Below are positions 27,579-34,972 of a stretch of 47,059 bases of DNA, piece after piece. The first letter of the stretch is position 1; every line of letters starts with the position of its first letter. A program made the translations under genes and the position numbers. Under the pieces are notes generated by a model, which was given only the letters and a program-made list of their open reading frames with translations, was not told the DNA's origin and searched no databases. Location of the stretch: contig PAXL01000027.1 in NCBI GenBank assembly GCA_002714465.1, forward strand, positions 5,050-52,108. The letters are read 5' to 3'. The stretch comes from Gemmatimonadota bacterium (GTDB lineage: Bacteria; Latescibacterota; UBA2968).

Positions 27579-28754
27579 TTGAGCACGCGCAGAAACTTGA
27601 TCCTGCCTGTTTACATCCCGACACTCATCATGTCGTTCGGGCAGGCCATGCTGATCCCGATCCTCCCGCTCTTTGCGAAGCAGTTCGTGACCGGCTACGG
27701 CTGGATCGGGCTGATCCTTGCAGCGGAAGGACTAGGCCGGCTCTCTGGCGACATCCCTGCAGGGTACTTCGTAAGACGCCTCGGTCGCAACCGTTCGATG
27801 ATGGCCGGTATCCTGGTGACATCTGGATCGGTAGCTGGGCTGTTCCTAACGACCGATGCTTTACAGATCGTCGCCTTGCGTCTAGTCGCAGGTTTCGGCA
27901 ACGCTGTCTGGAATGTCTCGCGACACGCTTACTTGGCCGAGATGACAGAGCCGCACGAGCGAGGGAGGGCCATCTCGATCTTCGGAGGTGTCAATCGGAT
28001 CGGCGGTTTCGCCGGGCCGGCGATTGGCGGTCTCGTTGCGGCAGCCTTCGGGATGCGAATATCCTTCTTGCTCTATGCCGGGTTGGCGCTCGTCGTCGGC
28101 CTGGTCTCGGCGTCCGCACTCAGTCCAGTGGCCGATAGCCAAGACGTCCGCACACCCTTCCGTATCCTGCAAATCGCACGCAACCATCTGCGCGTTCTTG
28201 CAAGCGCCGGCACTGGGCAGCTATGTGCTCAGGCCGTTCGCGCGGGTCGAAACGTAGTCATTCCTTTGTATGGATCCGATGTCATCGGTCTTGACATCAA
28301 GGACGTCGGACTAATCCTAAGCCTCGCGTCCTTTGTCGACGTGTTGATGTTCTACCCCGCGGGTGTCGTGATGGATCGATTCGGAAGGAAGTTCGCGATG
28401 GTGCCCTGCTTCGGTATCCAAGCGATCGGTATGGCCGCCATCCCGCTGACAGGGTCCTTCTGGTCACTTATGGGTGCGGCCGTCCTGATCGGGTTCGGGA
28501 ACGGAATCGGTTCGGGAACGATGATGACTTTGGGAGCCGACTTCGCACCCAGAAAATCGATGGGCGAGTTTCTCGGACTCTGGAGACTGATCGGTGATGC
28601 CGGTCACACGGGGAGTCCCGTGATGGTCGGCGGGCTCTCCGACCTTGCGGGGTTGTCACCCGCCACCTACGCGGTCGCGGCGCTCGGCCTGGTCTCAAGC
28701 CTGATCTTCGCTACGCTTGTCCCCGAAACACTCAAGACCGATCCGGGCGACTGA
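27579..28754 (+). CDS. Major facilitator superfamily transporter
   Basis: This 391-residue inner-membrane protein has about twelve helices. The MFS loop motif after helix 2 appears as AGYFVRRLGRNRSMMAG, and a second copy in the other half as VVMDRFGRKFAMVP. It starts with TTG at 27579, preceded by AAGGGA eight bases upstream. It is divergent from the sialidase operon, with only 74 bases between the starts, so it may import the compound processed by that operon or export a product. The substrate is unknown. A hairpin follows the stop. Confidence 0.88.
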   Translation: MSTRRNLILPVYIPTLIMSFGQAMLIPILPLFAKQFVTGYGWIGLILAAEGLGRLSGDIPAGYFVRRLGRNRSMMAGILVTSGSVAGLFLTTDALQIVALRLVAGFGNAVWNVSRHAYLAEMTEPHERGRAISIFGGVNRIGGFAGPAIGGLVAAAFGMRISFLLYAGLALVVGLVSASALSPVADSQDVRTPFRILQIARNHLRVLASAGTGQLCAQAVRAGRNVVIPLYGSDVIGLDIKDVGLILSLASFVDVLMFYPAGVVMDRFGRKFAMVPCFGIQAIGMAAIPLTGSFWSLMGAAVLIGFGNGIGSGTMMTLGADFAPRKSMGEFLGLWRLIGDAGHTGSPVMVGGLSDLAGLSPATYAVAALGLVSSLIFATLVPETLKTDPGD

Positions 28755-28769
28755 ATCTCTCAGCTATAG

Positions 28770-28798
28770 AAAAAGGCGTGAACCTTGCGGTCCACGCC
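28770..28798. terminator. Bidirectional terminator, MFS and flagellin genes
   Basis: GGCGTGAACC pairs with GGTCCACGCC (one mismatch) around TTGC. On the minus strand it is followed by TTTTT, so it ends the flagellin transcript, about 35 bases after the flagellin stop. On the plus strand the tail is weak, but the hairpin sits about 20 bases after the MFS stop. Confidence 0.75.
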
Positions 28799-28833
28799 CC
28801 GTTTACGTCAAACTTGGGAAGCGCCGGCCAAGC

Positions 28834-30027
28834 TTATCCAAGCATCATCAGCGCGTTCTGCGGCAGAACGTTGGCCTGCGCGAGCAGAGCTGTGCTGCTT
28901 TGAGTTAGAACCTGGGCCTTCGTAAACTCGCTGACCTCCAACGCGAAGTCTGCATCACGGATCCCTGATTCCGAGGCAGAACCGTTCTCGACAGAGTTTT
29001 CCTGATTCCGCACGCTGAACGTCATCCGGTTCTGAAACGCACCCAGGTCTCCACGAACCTGTGCCACGTTCGAAATAGCCAGATCGAGCGTTGAGATCGC
29101 CGACTGTGCCGCGCCCTGTTCGGCGAGCGAGAGGGTCCCGAGGTTAAGGAACGCACCCGAAGCTCGCATGTCCCGGATGTTGACTTCGAGACGGTGCGAT
29201 GAGGCGTTATCCGGTCCGATCTGGAACTGCCCACCCGTTCCCTGGTTCACGACAAGCGTCATTCCGTCGAGATCGCCATCACGATACCCTTCCGTGGCCG
29301 AGTTGGTCTCTCCTGAGGGCTTGTTCCCGCTGAGCGTGAGCATCACGCCGAGACGGTCGAAGTTAGCGATGATCGAACTTCCAGTTGCAACAACACCACC
29401 ATCGGCATCGACGTCGAGCGCGGGGGCAATATCTATCGTCTGTGTGACGACACCGTTACCGAGCGTGACAAGATTGTCCGTTCCATCGCTATCGACGAAA
29501 GCGTAGTTGCCTGCGGCTGCGCTCGAAAGTCCAACAGCCGTGACACCCGTAGTCCTAGAAGCGAGGGCAGACGAAACGGACGGATCCGTGTCGACCGTAT
29601 TGCCAAACCCAGACAGAACCGTCTGACCGTTGTAGGACGTCACCCGCGCGACCCGATCGATCTCATCGATCAATTGAGTCGCCTCTGCGTTCAGCGACTC
29701 GCGGTTCGTACTGTTCACGGTGGAATTGGCGGATTGAAGGGCCAGTTCCCGCATCCGAATCAGCATCGCGCTGACTTCGTTCAGCGCACCTTCAGCGGTC
29801 TGGATCAGGTTGATGGCAGCCTCGGCGTTCCGGTTGCCGACCATCATTCCGTTAATCTCCGCGCGCATTCCTTCGGAAATGCTCAACCCCGAAGCGTCGT
29901 CTGCTGCCCGATTGATCCGAAGTCCTGATGATAGGCGCTCCAGTCTTTGAACTAGGTTCAGGTTGTTGATCCGCCCCAATCTCTGGGCGTTCATTCCAGG
30001 AATGTTGGTGTTGACTCTGAGCGGCAT
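28834..30027 (-). CDS. fliC: Flagellin
   Basis: This 397-residue filament protein is exported by the flagellar type III apparatus. The conserved N-terminal D0/D1 region runs from the start through LERLSSGLRINRAADDASGL and MRELALQSANSTVNSTNRES. The conserved C-terminal D0/D1 region ends with STALLAQANVLPQNALMMLG. The middle is a variable D2-like domain of about 130 residues. I chose ATG 30027 because AGGAGG lies five bases upstream and the protein then begins MPLRVNTNIPGMNAQR, as flagellins do. A longer frame to 30141 has no such support. A sigma-28 promoter lies about 150 bases upstream. Only one flagellin gene is in the window. Confidence 0.97.
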   Translation of the reverse strand: MPLRVNTNIPGMNAQRLGRINNLNLVQRLERLSSGLRINRAADDASGLSISEGMRAEINGMMVGNRNAEAAINLIQTAEGALNEVSAMLIRMRELALQSANSTVNSTNRESLNAEATQLIDEIDRVARVTSYNGQTVLSGFGNTVDTDPSVSSALASRTTGVTAVGLSSAAAGNYAFVDSDGTDNLVTLGNGVVTQTIDIAPALDVDADGGVVATGSSIIANFDRLGVMLTLSGNKPSGETNSATEGYRDGDLDGMTLVVNQGTGGQFQIGPDNASSHRLEVNIRDMRASGAFLNLGTLSLAEQGAAQSAISTLDLAISNVAQVRGDLGAFQNRMTFSVRNQENSVENGSASESGIRDADFALEVSEFTKAQVLTQSSTALLAQANVLPQNALMMLG

Positions 30028-30176
30028 GTAAACCTCCTTGTAGCACGGACGAACCCTTATCGCCCAATCGGCGTCCTTGCCGAAAATAACGCACGCTTTT
30101 CTTTGTACTACTTTGTATTTTATCGTATAACGAAAGACCACTTTTACTGCTTGTTTTTCAACTACTTACGTGCAAT

Positions 30177-30203
30177 CTATCGGCGCAATTGACCTGTGCT
30201 TTA
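30177..30203 (-). promoter_or_regulatory. Sigma-28 (FliA) promoter of flagellin gene
   Basis: On the minus strand TAAA (30203-30200) and GCCGATAG (30184-30177) are spaced by exactly 15 bases. Compared with the consensus TAAA-N15-GCCGATAA, eleven of twelve positions match. The predicted start is near 30170, giving a leader of about 140 bases before the flagellin ATG. Use of FliA places this gene in the late class of flagellar genes. Confidence 0.8.
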
Positions 30204-30236
30204 GCCAAAAGTCTGTTATCTGGAACAGAAATTGCC

Positions 30237-30266
30237 TTGATATACAGGCCACCGTAAGCCTAGTAT
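30237..30266 (+). promoter_or_regulatory. Possible sigma-70 promoter of fliN
   Basis: TTGATA (30237-30242) and TAGTAT (30261-30266) are 18 bases apart, with one or two mismatches each. It would start transcription about 40 bases before the fliN start codon. It lies upstream of the flagellin promoter on the opposite strand. Confidence 0.35.
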
Positions 30267-30311
30267 TAAACATCCTGATTTTTCAATACATTACGCCCGT
30301 TGGAGAACGAT

Positions 30312-30827
30312 ATGGCGGAAGAAAATGACACCCAAGAAGGTGATGCAGAGGCAGAAATGCTCCGCACGATGCAGGAGGAGCTGGGTGATGAGGACGCAGG
30401 CGACACGGAAGGAGATGGTCCCGGGAACGATGCTGGCGGCGATGACATGGACAGCCTCCTCGAAGAGGAGATCCTCAAAGCCATGGAGCAGGAGAGCAGC
30501 GCCAGCGGCGATGGAGACGACCCGATGAGCGCCTTCACCGGTGGCAGTGCAATCGCCGATTACAGTGAAAAAGCTGAGGGGATCGAGCGCCTCACCGATG
30601 TTGAGGTAGAGGTAACTGTTGAATTGGGTGACAATCAGATCCCGATCCAGGATATCATGTCTTGGGCCACCGGGTCGATCGTCGAGCTTCATGCGGAGGA
30701 GCACAACCCCGTGAAGGTACTGCTGAATGGGAGTCCCTTCGCGATGGGCGAGATCGTCGTGGTCGGAGATACCTTCGGCGTGCGGATCGTCGAGCTACTC
30801 GACCCGCCCGAAGCCGCACCTCATTGA
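30312..30827 (+). CDS. fliN: Flagellar motor switch protein FliN
   Basis: This 171-residue protein has the SpoA domain of FliN at its C-terminus (about residues 93-163, from LTDVEVEVTVELG to VVVGDTFGVRIVELL). It assembles in the C-ring and takes part in switching rotation. The N-terminal half (about residues 1-85) is very acidic and rich in Asp, Glu and Gly, longer than in many FliN proteins, and may be disordered. I chose ATG 30312, which has GGAG seven bases upstream; a TTG at 30300 is in frame but less likely. FliM and FliG are not in the window. Its 3' end overlaps the convergent fliL gene by seven bases. Confidence 0.9.
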   Translation: MAEENDTQEGDAEAEMLRTMQEELGDEDAGDTEGDGPGNDAGGDDMDSLLEEEILKAMEQESSASGDGDDPMSAFTGGSAIADYSEKAEGIERLTDVEVEVTVELGDNQIPIQDIMSWATGSIVELHAEEHNPVKVLLNGSPFAMGEIVVVGDTFGVRIVELLDPPEAAPH

Positions 30828-31363
30828 CCGTCGCTATACCCCGTATTTGCCTGGAAGTAGAACGCAGAGAAGTAGACTTCCTGAACCTGCCCGCCGTACA
30901 GAAATTCGTTCAGCCGCAGCTTAATATCCTCTTTGACCACATTTCTACCCTCCAGTGACTGCAGCTGCTCGGGTGTTGCCCCGCTAAGCGCCGAGATCAC
31001 CTGATCCCGCACCCGATCAAAGTTCTTCTCGTCTTCGATCTCACCAACCACACCACTCGGGCCAACGGCCAGCGTTACATCGGCGATTACGAACAGACGC
31101 GCTTGTGAAGTCCTTGGATTCACCGTCAGCGGACCCAGGCTGACGCTAGATACGGGCTCGTCTTCATCTGGATACACCCGAACGCGCCCGGCGTCGTCCG
31201 CAGTGACCTCGGGTTCGAAGTCGCGACTCAATTGCCATCGGATCAGGAAGTATCCACCCACTGCTTGGAAAACCAGCAGTACAATCACTAGAGGCAGATA
31301 TCGCAGAACGCTGCCCTTCGATGGTGGTGGCGCCTCTTCGTGTTCTTCCTCTTCTTCTGCCAC
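30821..31363 (-). CDS. fliL: Flagellar basal body-associated protein FliL
   Basis: This 180-residue single-pass membrane protein has an acidic cytoplasmic tail (AEEEEEHEEAPPPSKGS), one transmembrane helix (about residues 22-42, YLPLVIVLLVFQAVGGYFLI) and a periplasmic FliL domain. The domain includes LGPLTVNPRTSQARLFVIAD and ends with LRLNEFLYGGQVQEVYFSAF. FliL interacts with the stator around the basal body. The start is GTG, with AGGA seven bases upstream. The gene overlaps fliN, which runs the opposite way, by seven bases. Confidence 0.88.
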   Translation of the reverse strand: MAEEEEEHEEAPPPSKGSVLRYLPLVIVLLVFQAVGGYFLIRWQLSRDFEPEVTADDAGRVRVYPDEDEPVSSVSLGPLTVNPRTSQARLFVIADVTLAVGPSGVVGEIEDEKNFDRVRDQVISALSGATPEQLQSLEGRNVVKEDIKLRLNEFLYGGQVQEVYFSAFYFQANTGYSDGQ

Positions 31364-31380
31364 GTTGGATCCTGTCAGAC

Positions 31381-31587
31381 TCAGCTGCCTGAGGGGTCGA
31401 TATTATCGAGACGGAACCGCCTAGGCCGTCTCGCCTTGTCTGCTGCTTTTAGCGATTTAACCTTCTCGCCCTGCTCTGACTTCCTCTCCTCTTGATCGGA
31501 CTCGAACTTATCTACCTGCGCCGTTACTTCGTCCACATTCCACAGCAATTGCAGGATCTGCTCGTCATACCGCTCGATCTGGCGACG
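31381..31587 (-). other. Short coding-like frame upstream of fliL, no clear start
   Basis: An open frame of 68 codons ends with TGA 17 bases before fliL. It reads as a charged, coiled-coil-like peptide: RQIERYDEQILQLLWNVDEV, then VDKFESDQEERKSEQGEKVK, then a basic end KAARRP-type stretch and RFRLDNIDPSGS. It has no ATG. Possible starts are TTG at 31548 or GTG at 31536, both without a good ribosome binding site. It may be a small flagellar gene, or the remnant of a longer one with its 5' end lost. Its position in front of fliL makes it worth noting. I recognise no family. Confidence 0.35.
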
Positions 31588-31718
31588 CTAAACCAATATC
31601 ATCTGGTAGGACCAGAACACAAAACGCAGTATGTGCTCTAGCATCAGCCAGTCCAAGGTAGCCCCCCTTCACGATGATCAGTTTGACAGCTACTAGTAGC
31701 TTCGGTACACTCGGTGAC

Positions 31719-31925
31719 ATGAGCAAAGAAATCATCCTGGCGGGAGCGTGCGCCATCCTGACCATAGGGCTGGCTTGGGTCATCGACCACCCCGAGAAAA
31801 TGAGTGGCACGGCGATTACACTCGCGGCATTCGGTATTATCGCACTCGTCGTTCGTTTTCGTGGCGAGTCATCAGGCCAGACGACCAAGTGGAAACGGGG
31901 TCGCGGCGCAAACCCGCCGGGCTGA
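31719..31925 (+). CDS. Small two-helix membrane protein
   Basis: This 68-residue protein has two hydrophobic segments (about residues 5-20 and 27-43: EIILAGACAILTIGLAWV and GTAITLAAFGIIALVVRF) and a basic tail (TTKWKRGRG). I chose ATG 31719 with a weak ribosome binding site; the frame extends upstream to an ATG at 31674 with no better support. The stop overlaps the start of the glycosyltransferase gene (TGATG), which indicates translational coupling. It may anchor or assist the glycosyltransferase. I recognise no family. Confidence 0.65.
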   Translation: MSKEIILAGACAILTIGLAWVIDHPEKMSGTAITLAAFGIIALVVRFRGESSGQTTKWKRGRGANPPG

Positions 31926-32617
31926 TGCCTTCCCCAAGGATCTCGGTCGTCATACCCGTTTTAAACGAGCAGGAATCCATCGCCCGTGTCCTCGCGGACC
32001 TGCCAGAACGCCTGATAAACGAAGTCATTGTAGTCGACAACGGTTCCACAGACCAGACCGCGCAACTCGCTAGAGACGCCGGCGCTCGCGTAGTACAGGA
32101 ACCACGCCGAGGATACGGCAGCGCCTGCCTCCGCGGAATAGCCTCTGCCGATCGCCCCGATATCATCGCCTTTATCGACGGAGACTACAGCGACCATCCT
32201 GAGGAGATGGCGCGGGTTCTTGCACCCATCCTTGATGGACATGCCGACTTCTGTGTCGGTTCCCGAGTCCTCGGAAACCGGGAACCGGGAGCCATTCCCC
32301 CTCAGGCCCGCTTCGGGAACTGGCTTGCCACGACGCTGATATCCGCCCTATTCGGTCCGGACTTCACCGATCTCGGACCATTCCGGGCGATCAGAACGGA
32401 AACCCTTCGAAAGATAGACACGCAGGACACGACCTTCGGCTGGACCGTCGAGATGCAGGTAAAAGCCGCCCTTCTTAGAGTGCGCACAGCCGAAGTGCCC
32501 GTCTCCTATCGGAAACGGATCGGTGCCTCCAAGATCACGGGGACCCTACAGGGGACGATCAAGGCCGGGTGGAAGATACTATTCACGATATTTAAACACG
32601 CGGCCAGACCAGCCTAG
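31925..32617 (+). CDS. Family 2 glycosyltransferase
   Basis: This 230-residue cytoplasmic-face glycosyltransferase of family GT2 is close to dolichyl-phosphate mannosyltransferase-like enzymes. Visible segments are ISVVIPVLNEQESIARVLAD, EVIVVDNGSTDQTAQLAR and the D-x-D region FIDGDYSDHPEEM. The end (KITGTLQGTIKAGWKILFTI) resembles the polyprenol-phosphate-binding tail of that group. It should transfer a sugar from a nucleotide sugar to a lipid carrier. The start overlaps the stop of the small membrane protein by one base (TGATG). The 3' end overlaps the convergent two-helix protein gene by four bases. Confidence 0.88.
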   Translation: MPSPRISVVIPVLNEQESIARVLADLPERLINEVIVVDNGSTDQTAQLARDAGARVVQEPRRGYGSACLRGIASADRPDIIAFIDGDYSDHPEEMARVLAPILDGHADFCVGSRVLGNREPGAIPPQARFGNWLATTLISALFGPDFTDLGPFRAIRTETLRKIDTQDTTFGWTVEMQVKAALLRVRTAEVPVSYRKRIGASKITGTLQGTIKAGWKILFTIFKHAARPA

Positions 32618-33078
32618 CTATTCTGGAGAAGATACCGGATTGTCTTTGCGAACCGCTCCGCGCCCTGCTTGCTGATTTTGAAGTTCTCCTGCCGCCGAGT
32701 CGCGTCTCGCAGCGCCATCAAGAAGCGAGCTTTGGGGGGACCGTCCACGTTCACGACCTGGACCATCGCCCTCCGTGGGGGCGGCTTCTCAGTCGCAGGA
32801 ACGCGTTGGGAGACCGGTTTGAGCGGCTCGTCTTCCGGCCAGTATTGAAAAAAGGCGTAGAGGGTAATCGAGACCAGGAGGATCGACCCGAAAGTAGACG
32901 CCACAACGAAAAGGCCGAAGTAGAGAGCCGAAAAACAAAGACACGCAAGCCCGATGGCCGAAATCAGAAACCAGATAGACATGCCTCGCGAAACCGCCTG
33001 TATCGGCGTGTGGTCAATCGCCTGCATTACTGGTCTGTCCTTCTTCCGGTCCAGCTTATTCTTTTCCGCCTTGCTCAC
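32614..33078 (-). CDS. Two-helix membrane protein, unknown, coupled to zapA
   Basis: This 154-residue protein has a basic N-terminus (SKAEKNKLDRKKDRPVMQ), two transmembrane helices (about residues 32-52 and 55-78) and a cytoplasmic C-terminal domain of about 70 residues (MVQVVNVDGPPKARFLMALR and ISKQGAERFAKTIRYLL). I recognise no family. The ATG overlaps the stop of zapA by four bases (ATGA), so the two are coupled; a role in cell division or envelope growth is inference. The 3' end overlaps the convergent glycosyltransferase gene by four bases. Confidence 0.7.
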   Translation of the reverse strand: MSKAEKNKLDRKKDRPVMQAIDHTPIQAVSRGMSIWFLISAIGLACLCFSALYFGLFVVASTFGSILLVSITLYAFFQYWPEDEPLKPVSQRVPATEKPPPRRAMVQVVNVDGPPKARFLMALRDATRRQENFKISKQGAERFAKTIRYLLQNS

Positions 33079-33365
33079 CCATCCGCCTCGCGTATCGTAG
33101 TCTTCAGCCGCTCCCCGGCGGTTTCCGTCGCATCCAACCTGTCCTGACCGGCCTGCCGAGTTCTCACCAATTCATCGGCAATTTCCATTGCAACCATCAT
33201 CGCAATCTTCGTCGTATCGGCGAGATTCTTCTCTGCCGCGATACGCTCCATCCGCTGGGTGACCTCCTCTGCGACCTCTCTTGCGTAGTCAGAAGATCGA
33301 TCGCTTACGAGCGTATAGGTTTTCCCGAAGATCTCTACATCTGCCTGCTGAGCCGAGCCGGTCAT
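33075..33365 (-). CDS. zapA: Cell division protein ZapA
   Basis: This 96-residue protein matches ZapA, which binds and bundles FtsZ at midcell. Typical features are the N-terminal VEIFGKTYTLVSDRSSDYAR and the helical region EVAEEVTQRMERIAAEKNLA, then TTKIAMMVAMEIADELVRTR, which forms the tetramer coiled coil. The start has GGAGG four bases before the ATG. It overlaps the following gene by four bases. I could not identify a 6S RNA, which often lies near zapA in proteobacteria. Confidence 0.85.
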   Translation of the reverse strand: MTGSAQQADVEIFGKTYTLVSDRSSDYAREVAEEVTQRMERIAAEKNLADTTKIAMMVAMEIADELVRTRQAGQDRLDATETAGERLKTTIREADG

Positions 33366-33485
33366 ACGTCCTCCAAGCCGGAAACACCCAAGTTTACGGC
33401 CAATCTAAGCACGCCTTGAATCGAGTGTCAAGGCACCCCCATCCTCAACAAAACAGGACCCATTGCACTTTTTTGCTTCAAGGCT

Positions 33486-33512
33486 CAAGACCGCGATGCT
33501 CCCCGCCGATAC
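33486..33512 (+). promoter_or_regulatory. Candidate sigma-28 promoter of orphan gene
   Basis: CAAG (33486-33489) and GCCGATAC (33505-33512) are spaced by 15 bases. The -10 matches seven of eight consensus positions; the -35 matches only two of four. The predicted start is near 33519, giving a leader of about 54 bases to the gene at 33573. The flagellin promoter in this window uses the same spacing and core. Confidence 0.5.
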
Positions 33513-33572
33513 GTGGAGAGAGATTTAGTTGGACTTCACCCCAGAGGGTCGAGAGAACAAGGGCAACGATAG

Positions 33573-34034
33573 ATGCCAAACATCATCCAATCAGGCAGTG
33601 GCGCATCCTTCAACACCGTCGGCCCTGTTCCTACTCCGGACCCAGAGGTCACTGTCAACATATCCGAGCCGAAGGACGGAGATTCGGTCGATCTTTCGAA
33701 CGAACCACCGGGCGGACCAAGCACATACGGCCCTGCCCAGTTCAGCGACCGGTTCAAGTTCGACATTCAAAACGGGATGCTCGACGCGAGTCTTCGCTTC
33801 GATGCCAGGACGAACCGATCCAGAGGCGCGGACGTCAAAGCCTATGCGGAGAGACAGGGCGTCGATTTCCAGATCACGAAGGCTGCTGGGACAGGAAGCC
33901 AGACGTCGGCTCTGTTTGCACTGCAGTTCCAGGACGCCAACCCCAACGCGACCTCTGCTTCAACCCAGGTCGAGGGCCGTATCGGATTTTCCAGGATGGC
34001 CGAACAGAGCCTGAACCTTTTGGCGTCACTCTAG
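33573..34034 (+). CDS. Unrecognised 153-residue protein, possible late flagellar gene
   Basis: I do not recognise this protein. It has no signal peptide or transmembrane helix. The N-terminus is rich in Ser, Gly, Pro and Asn (MPNIIQSGSGASFNTVG, then SNEPPGGPSTYG), and the middle is alternating hydrophilic (FSDRFKFDIQNGMLDASLRF). It ends with RIGFSRMAEQSLNLLASL. Low hydrophobicity and a disordered start would fit a protein exported by the flagellar apparatus; that is inference. A sigma-28-like promoter lies upstream and a strong terminator downstream, so it forms a single-gene unit. An AGGG is nine bases before the ATG. Confidence 0.7.
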   Translation: MPNIIQSGSGASFNTVGPVPTPDPEVTVNISEPKDGDSVDLSNEPPGGPSTYGPAQFSDRFKFDIQNGMLDASLRFDARTNRSRGADVKAYAERQGVDFQITKAAGTGSQTSALFALQFQDANPNATSASTQVEGRIGFSRMAEQSLNLLASL

Positions 34035-34062
34035 CACGCATCTCCATAAAGAGCGAACGAGA

Positions 34063-34096
34063 AAGGGGGCGACCGAAGTCGCCCCCTTCTTTTGTT
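34063..34096 (+). terminator. Rho-independent terminator of orphan gene
   Basis: AAGGGGGCGA pairs perfectly with TCGCCCCCTT around a CCGAAG loop, followed by CTTTTGTT. The stem is GC-rich. It lies 28 bases after the stop codon and may also slow transcription from the other side. Confidence 0.88.
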
Positions 34097-34118
34097 GCCT
34101 ACTCAAGCCACTAGATCA

Positions 34119-34376
34119 TCACACACCGCCGGCTTCGGCCACCGGGTCAAAACGGACGACACCATCGGTCGCGGGCACCATGATCTCCACGATCCAGCCC
34201 GAAACCTCTTTTCCGTCGACGACGACCTTCTTGGGCTCGCGACTGATCACCTCCGCATCCCGGGAAAGCCTCTCGAAAGCGTGACAACCCTCGTCATCAA
34301 CACAGAAGTAGCGCTGCGCACGACCCTCGGGGCTACCACCCAAGGTCGGTGTCTGTTTGTTCTCTGCCTGTTCCAA
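34119..34376 (-). CDS. Small protein, about 85 residues, unknown, coupled to nadD
   Basis: I recognise no family. The product reads EQAENKQTPTLGGSPEGRAQ, then RYFCVDDEGCHAFERLSRDA, then KKVVVDGKEVSGWIVEIMVP and ends with VAEAGGV. Two cysteines five residues apart are the only notable motif. I place the start at TTG 34376, with AGGAG six bases upstream overlapping the nadD stop; a GTG one codon earlier is possible. It follows nadD directly, so it is the last gene of the cpoB-bamD-nadD operon. A longer frame reaching 34685 overlaps nadD and is unlikely to be translated. Confidence 0.6.
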   Translation of the reverse strand: MEQAENKQTPTLGGSPEGRAQRYFCVDDEGCHAFERLSRDAEVISREPKKVVVDGKEVSGWIVEIMVPATDGVVRFDPVAEAGGV

Positions 34377-34384
34377 CACAGCTC

Positions 34385-34972
34385 CTATCGGTAGAGGCCC
34401 CGTGCATCGATGTGGTTCAGAACGGGCTCGGGAACCCAGTATTTGATCGATACATCTTGTCGGACACGCTCTCGAACCGTTGTGGAGGAAATCTCGATCT
34501 GCGGCGTGTCCAGAAAGATCATCCGATCCGCAAGCTCGGGGGGAACATCGCCCCGGGACACTCCGGGACGATCGAACACGACCACCTGCGCTAGATCCAT
34601 CACTCGGTCCGGCTCGAACCACTGATTGAAATCTACAGCATTGTCTGCGCCGATCAACAAGTAGAGTAGATCCGCTTCGTCGCAAGCCTCTGCCCGAATG
34701 TCTTTGAGGGTCACGGACGTGTAGGACGACCCACTACGCCGAACCTCAAGGTCGGAAACGGAAAAAGCATCATGATTCTGAACCACGCAGGAAACCATGT
34801 GAAGCCGGTCTTCTCCAGAAGCCACAGGACCTGCGCGATGGGGCGGATCTCCGGAGGGGACCCAGATCAGACGATCCAGATTACACGCGGTGAGCGCTTC
34901 CTGGGCAAGGATCAGGTGGCCAATATGAACCGGATCGAACGATCCGCCCCATATTCCGATCTTCTGTGCCAT
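34385..34972 (-). CDS. nadD: Nicotinate-nucleotide adenylyltransferase
   Basis: This 195-residue enzyme makes nicotinic acid adenine dinucleotide from nicotinate mononucleotide and ATP in NAD biosynthesis. The nucleotidyltransferase motif GGSFDPVHIGHL lies at residues 9-20, and the C-terminal ISSTTVR motif at 161-167. Length agrees with the family. The ATG abuts the stop of the bamD gene directly (TGAATG). Sharing an operon with bamD and cpoB links it to envelope genes by position only. Confidence 0.95.
   Translation of the reverse strand: MAQKIGIWGGSFDPVHIGHLILAQEALTACNLDRLIWVPSGDPPHRAGPVASGEDRLHMVSCVVQNHDAFSVSDLEVRRSGSSYTSVTLKDIRAEACDEADLLYLLIGADNAVDFNQWFEPDRVMDLAQVVVFDRPGVSRGDVPPELADRMIFLDTPQIEISSTTVRERVRQDVSIKYWVPEPVLNHIDARGLYR

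Noticed and set aside
30057..30083. TTATCGCC near the flagellin start as a sigma-28 -10 box
   Set aside because: It has one mismatch in the core and no TAAA at the correct spacing. The site at 30177-30203 is far better.
31565..31888. A 107-codon minus-strand open frame opposite the small two-helix membrane protein
   Set aside because: The plus-strand frame is coupled to the glycosyltransferase (TGATG) and has two clear helices. The antisense frame has no ribosome binding site or family match.
33366..33485. Possible 6S RNA next to zapA
   Set aside because: No long, open-bubble hairpin of the expected kind is apparent between zapA and the orphan gene, and the region also holds the promoter of the next gene.
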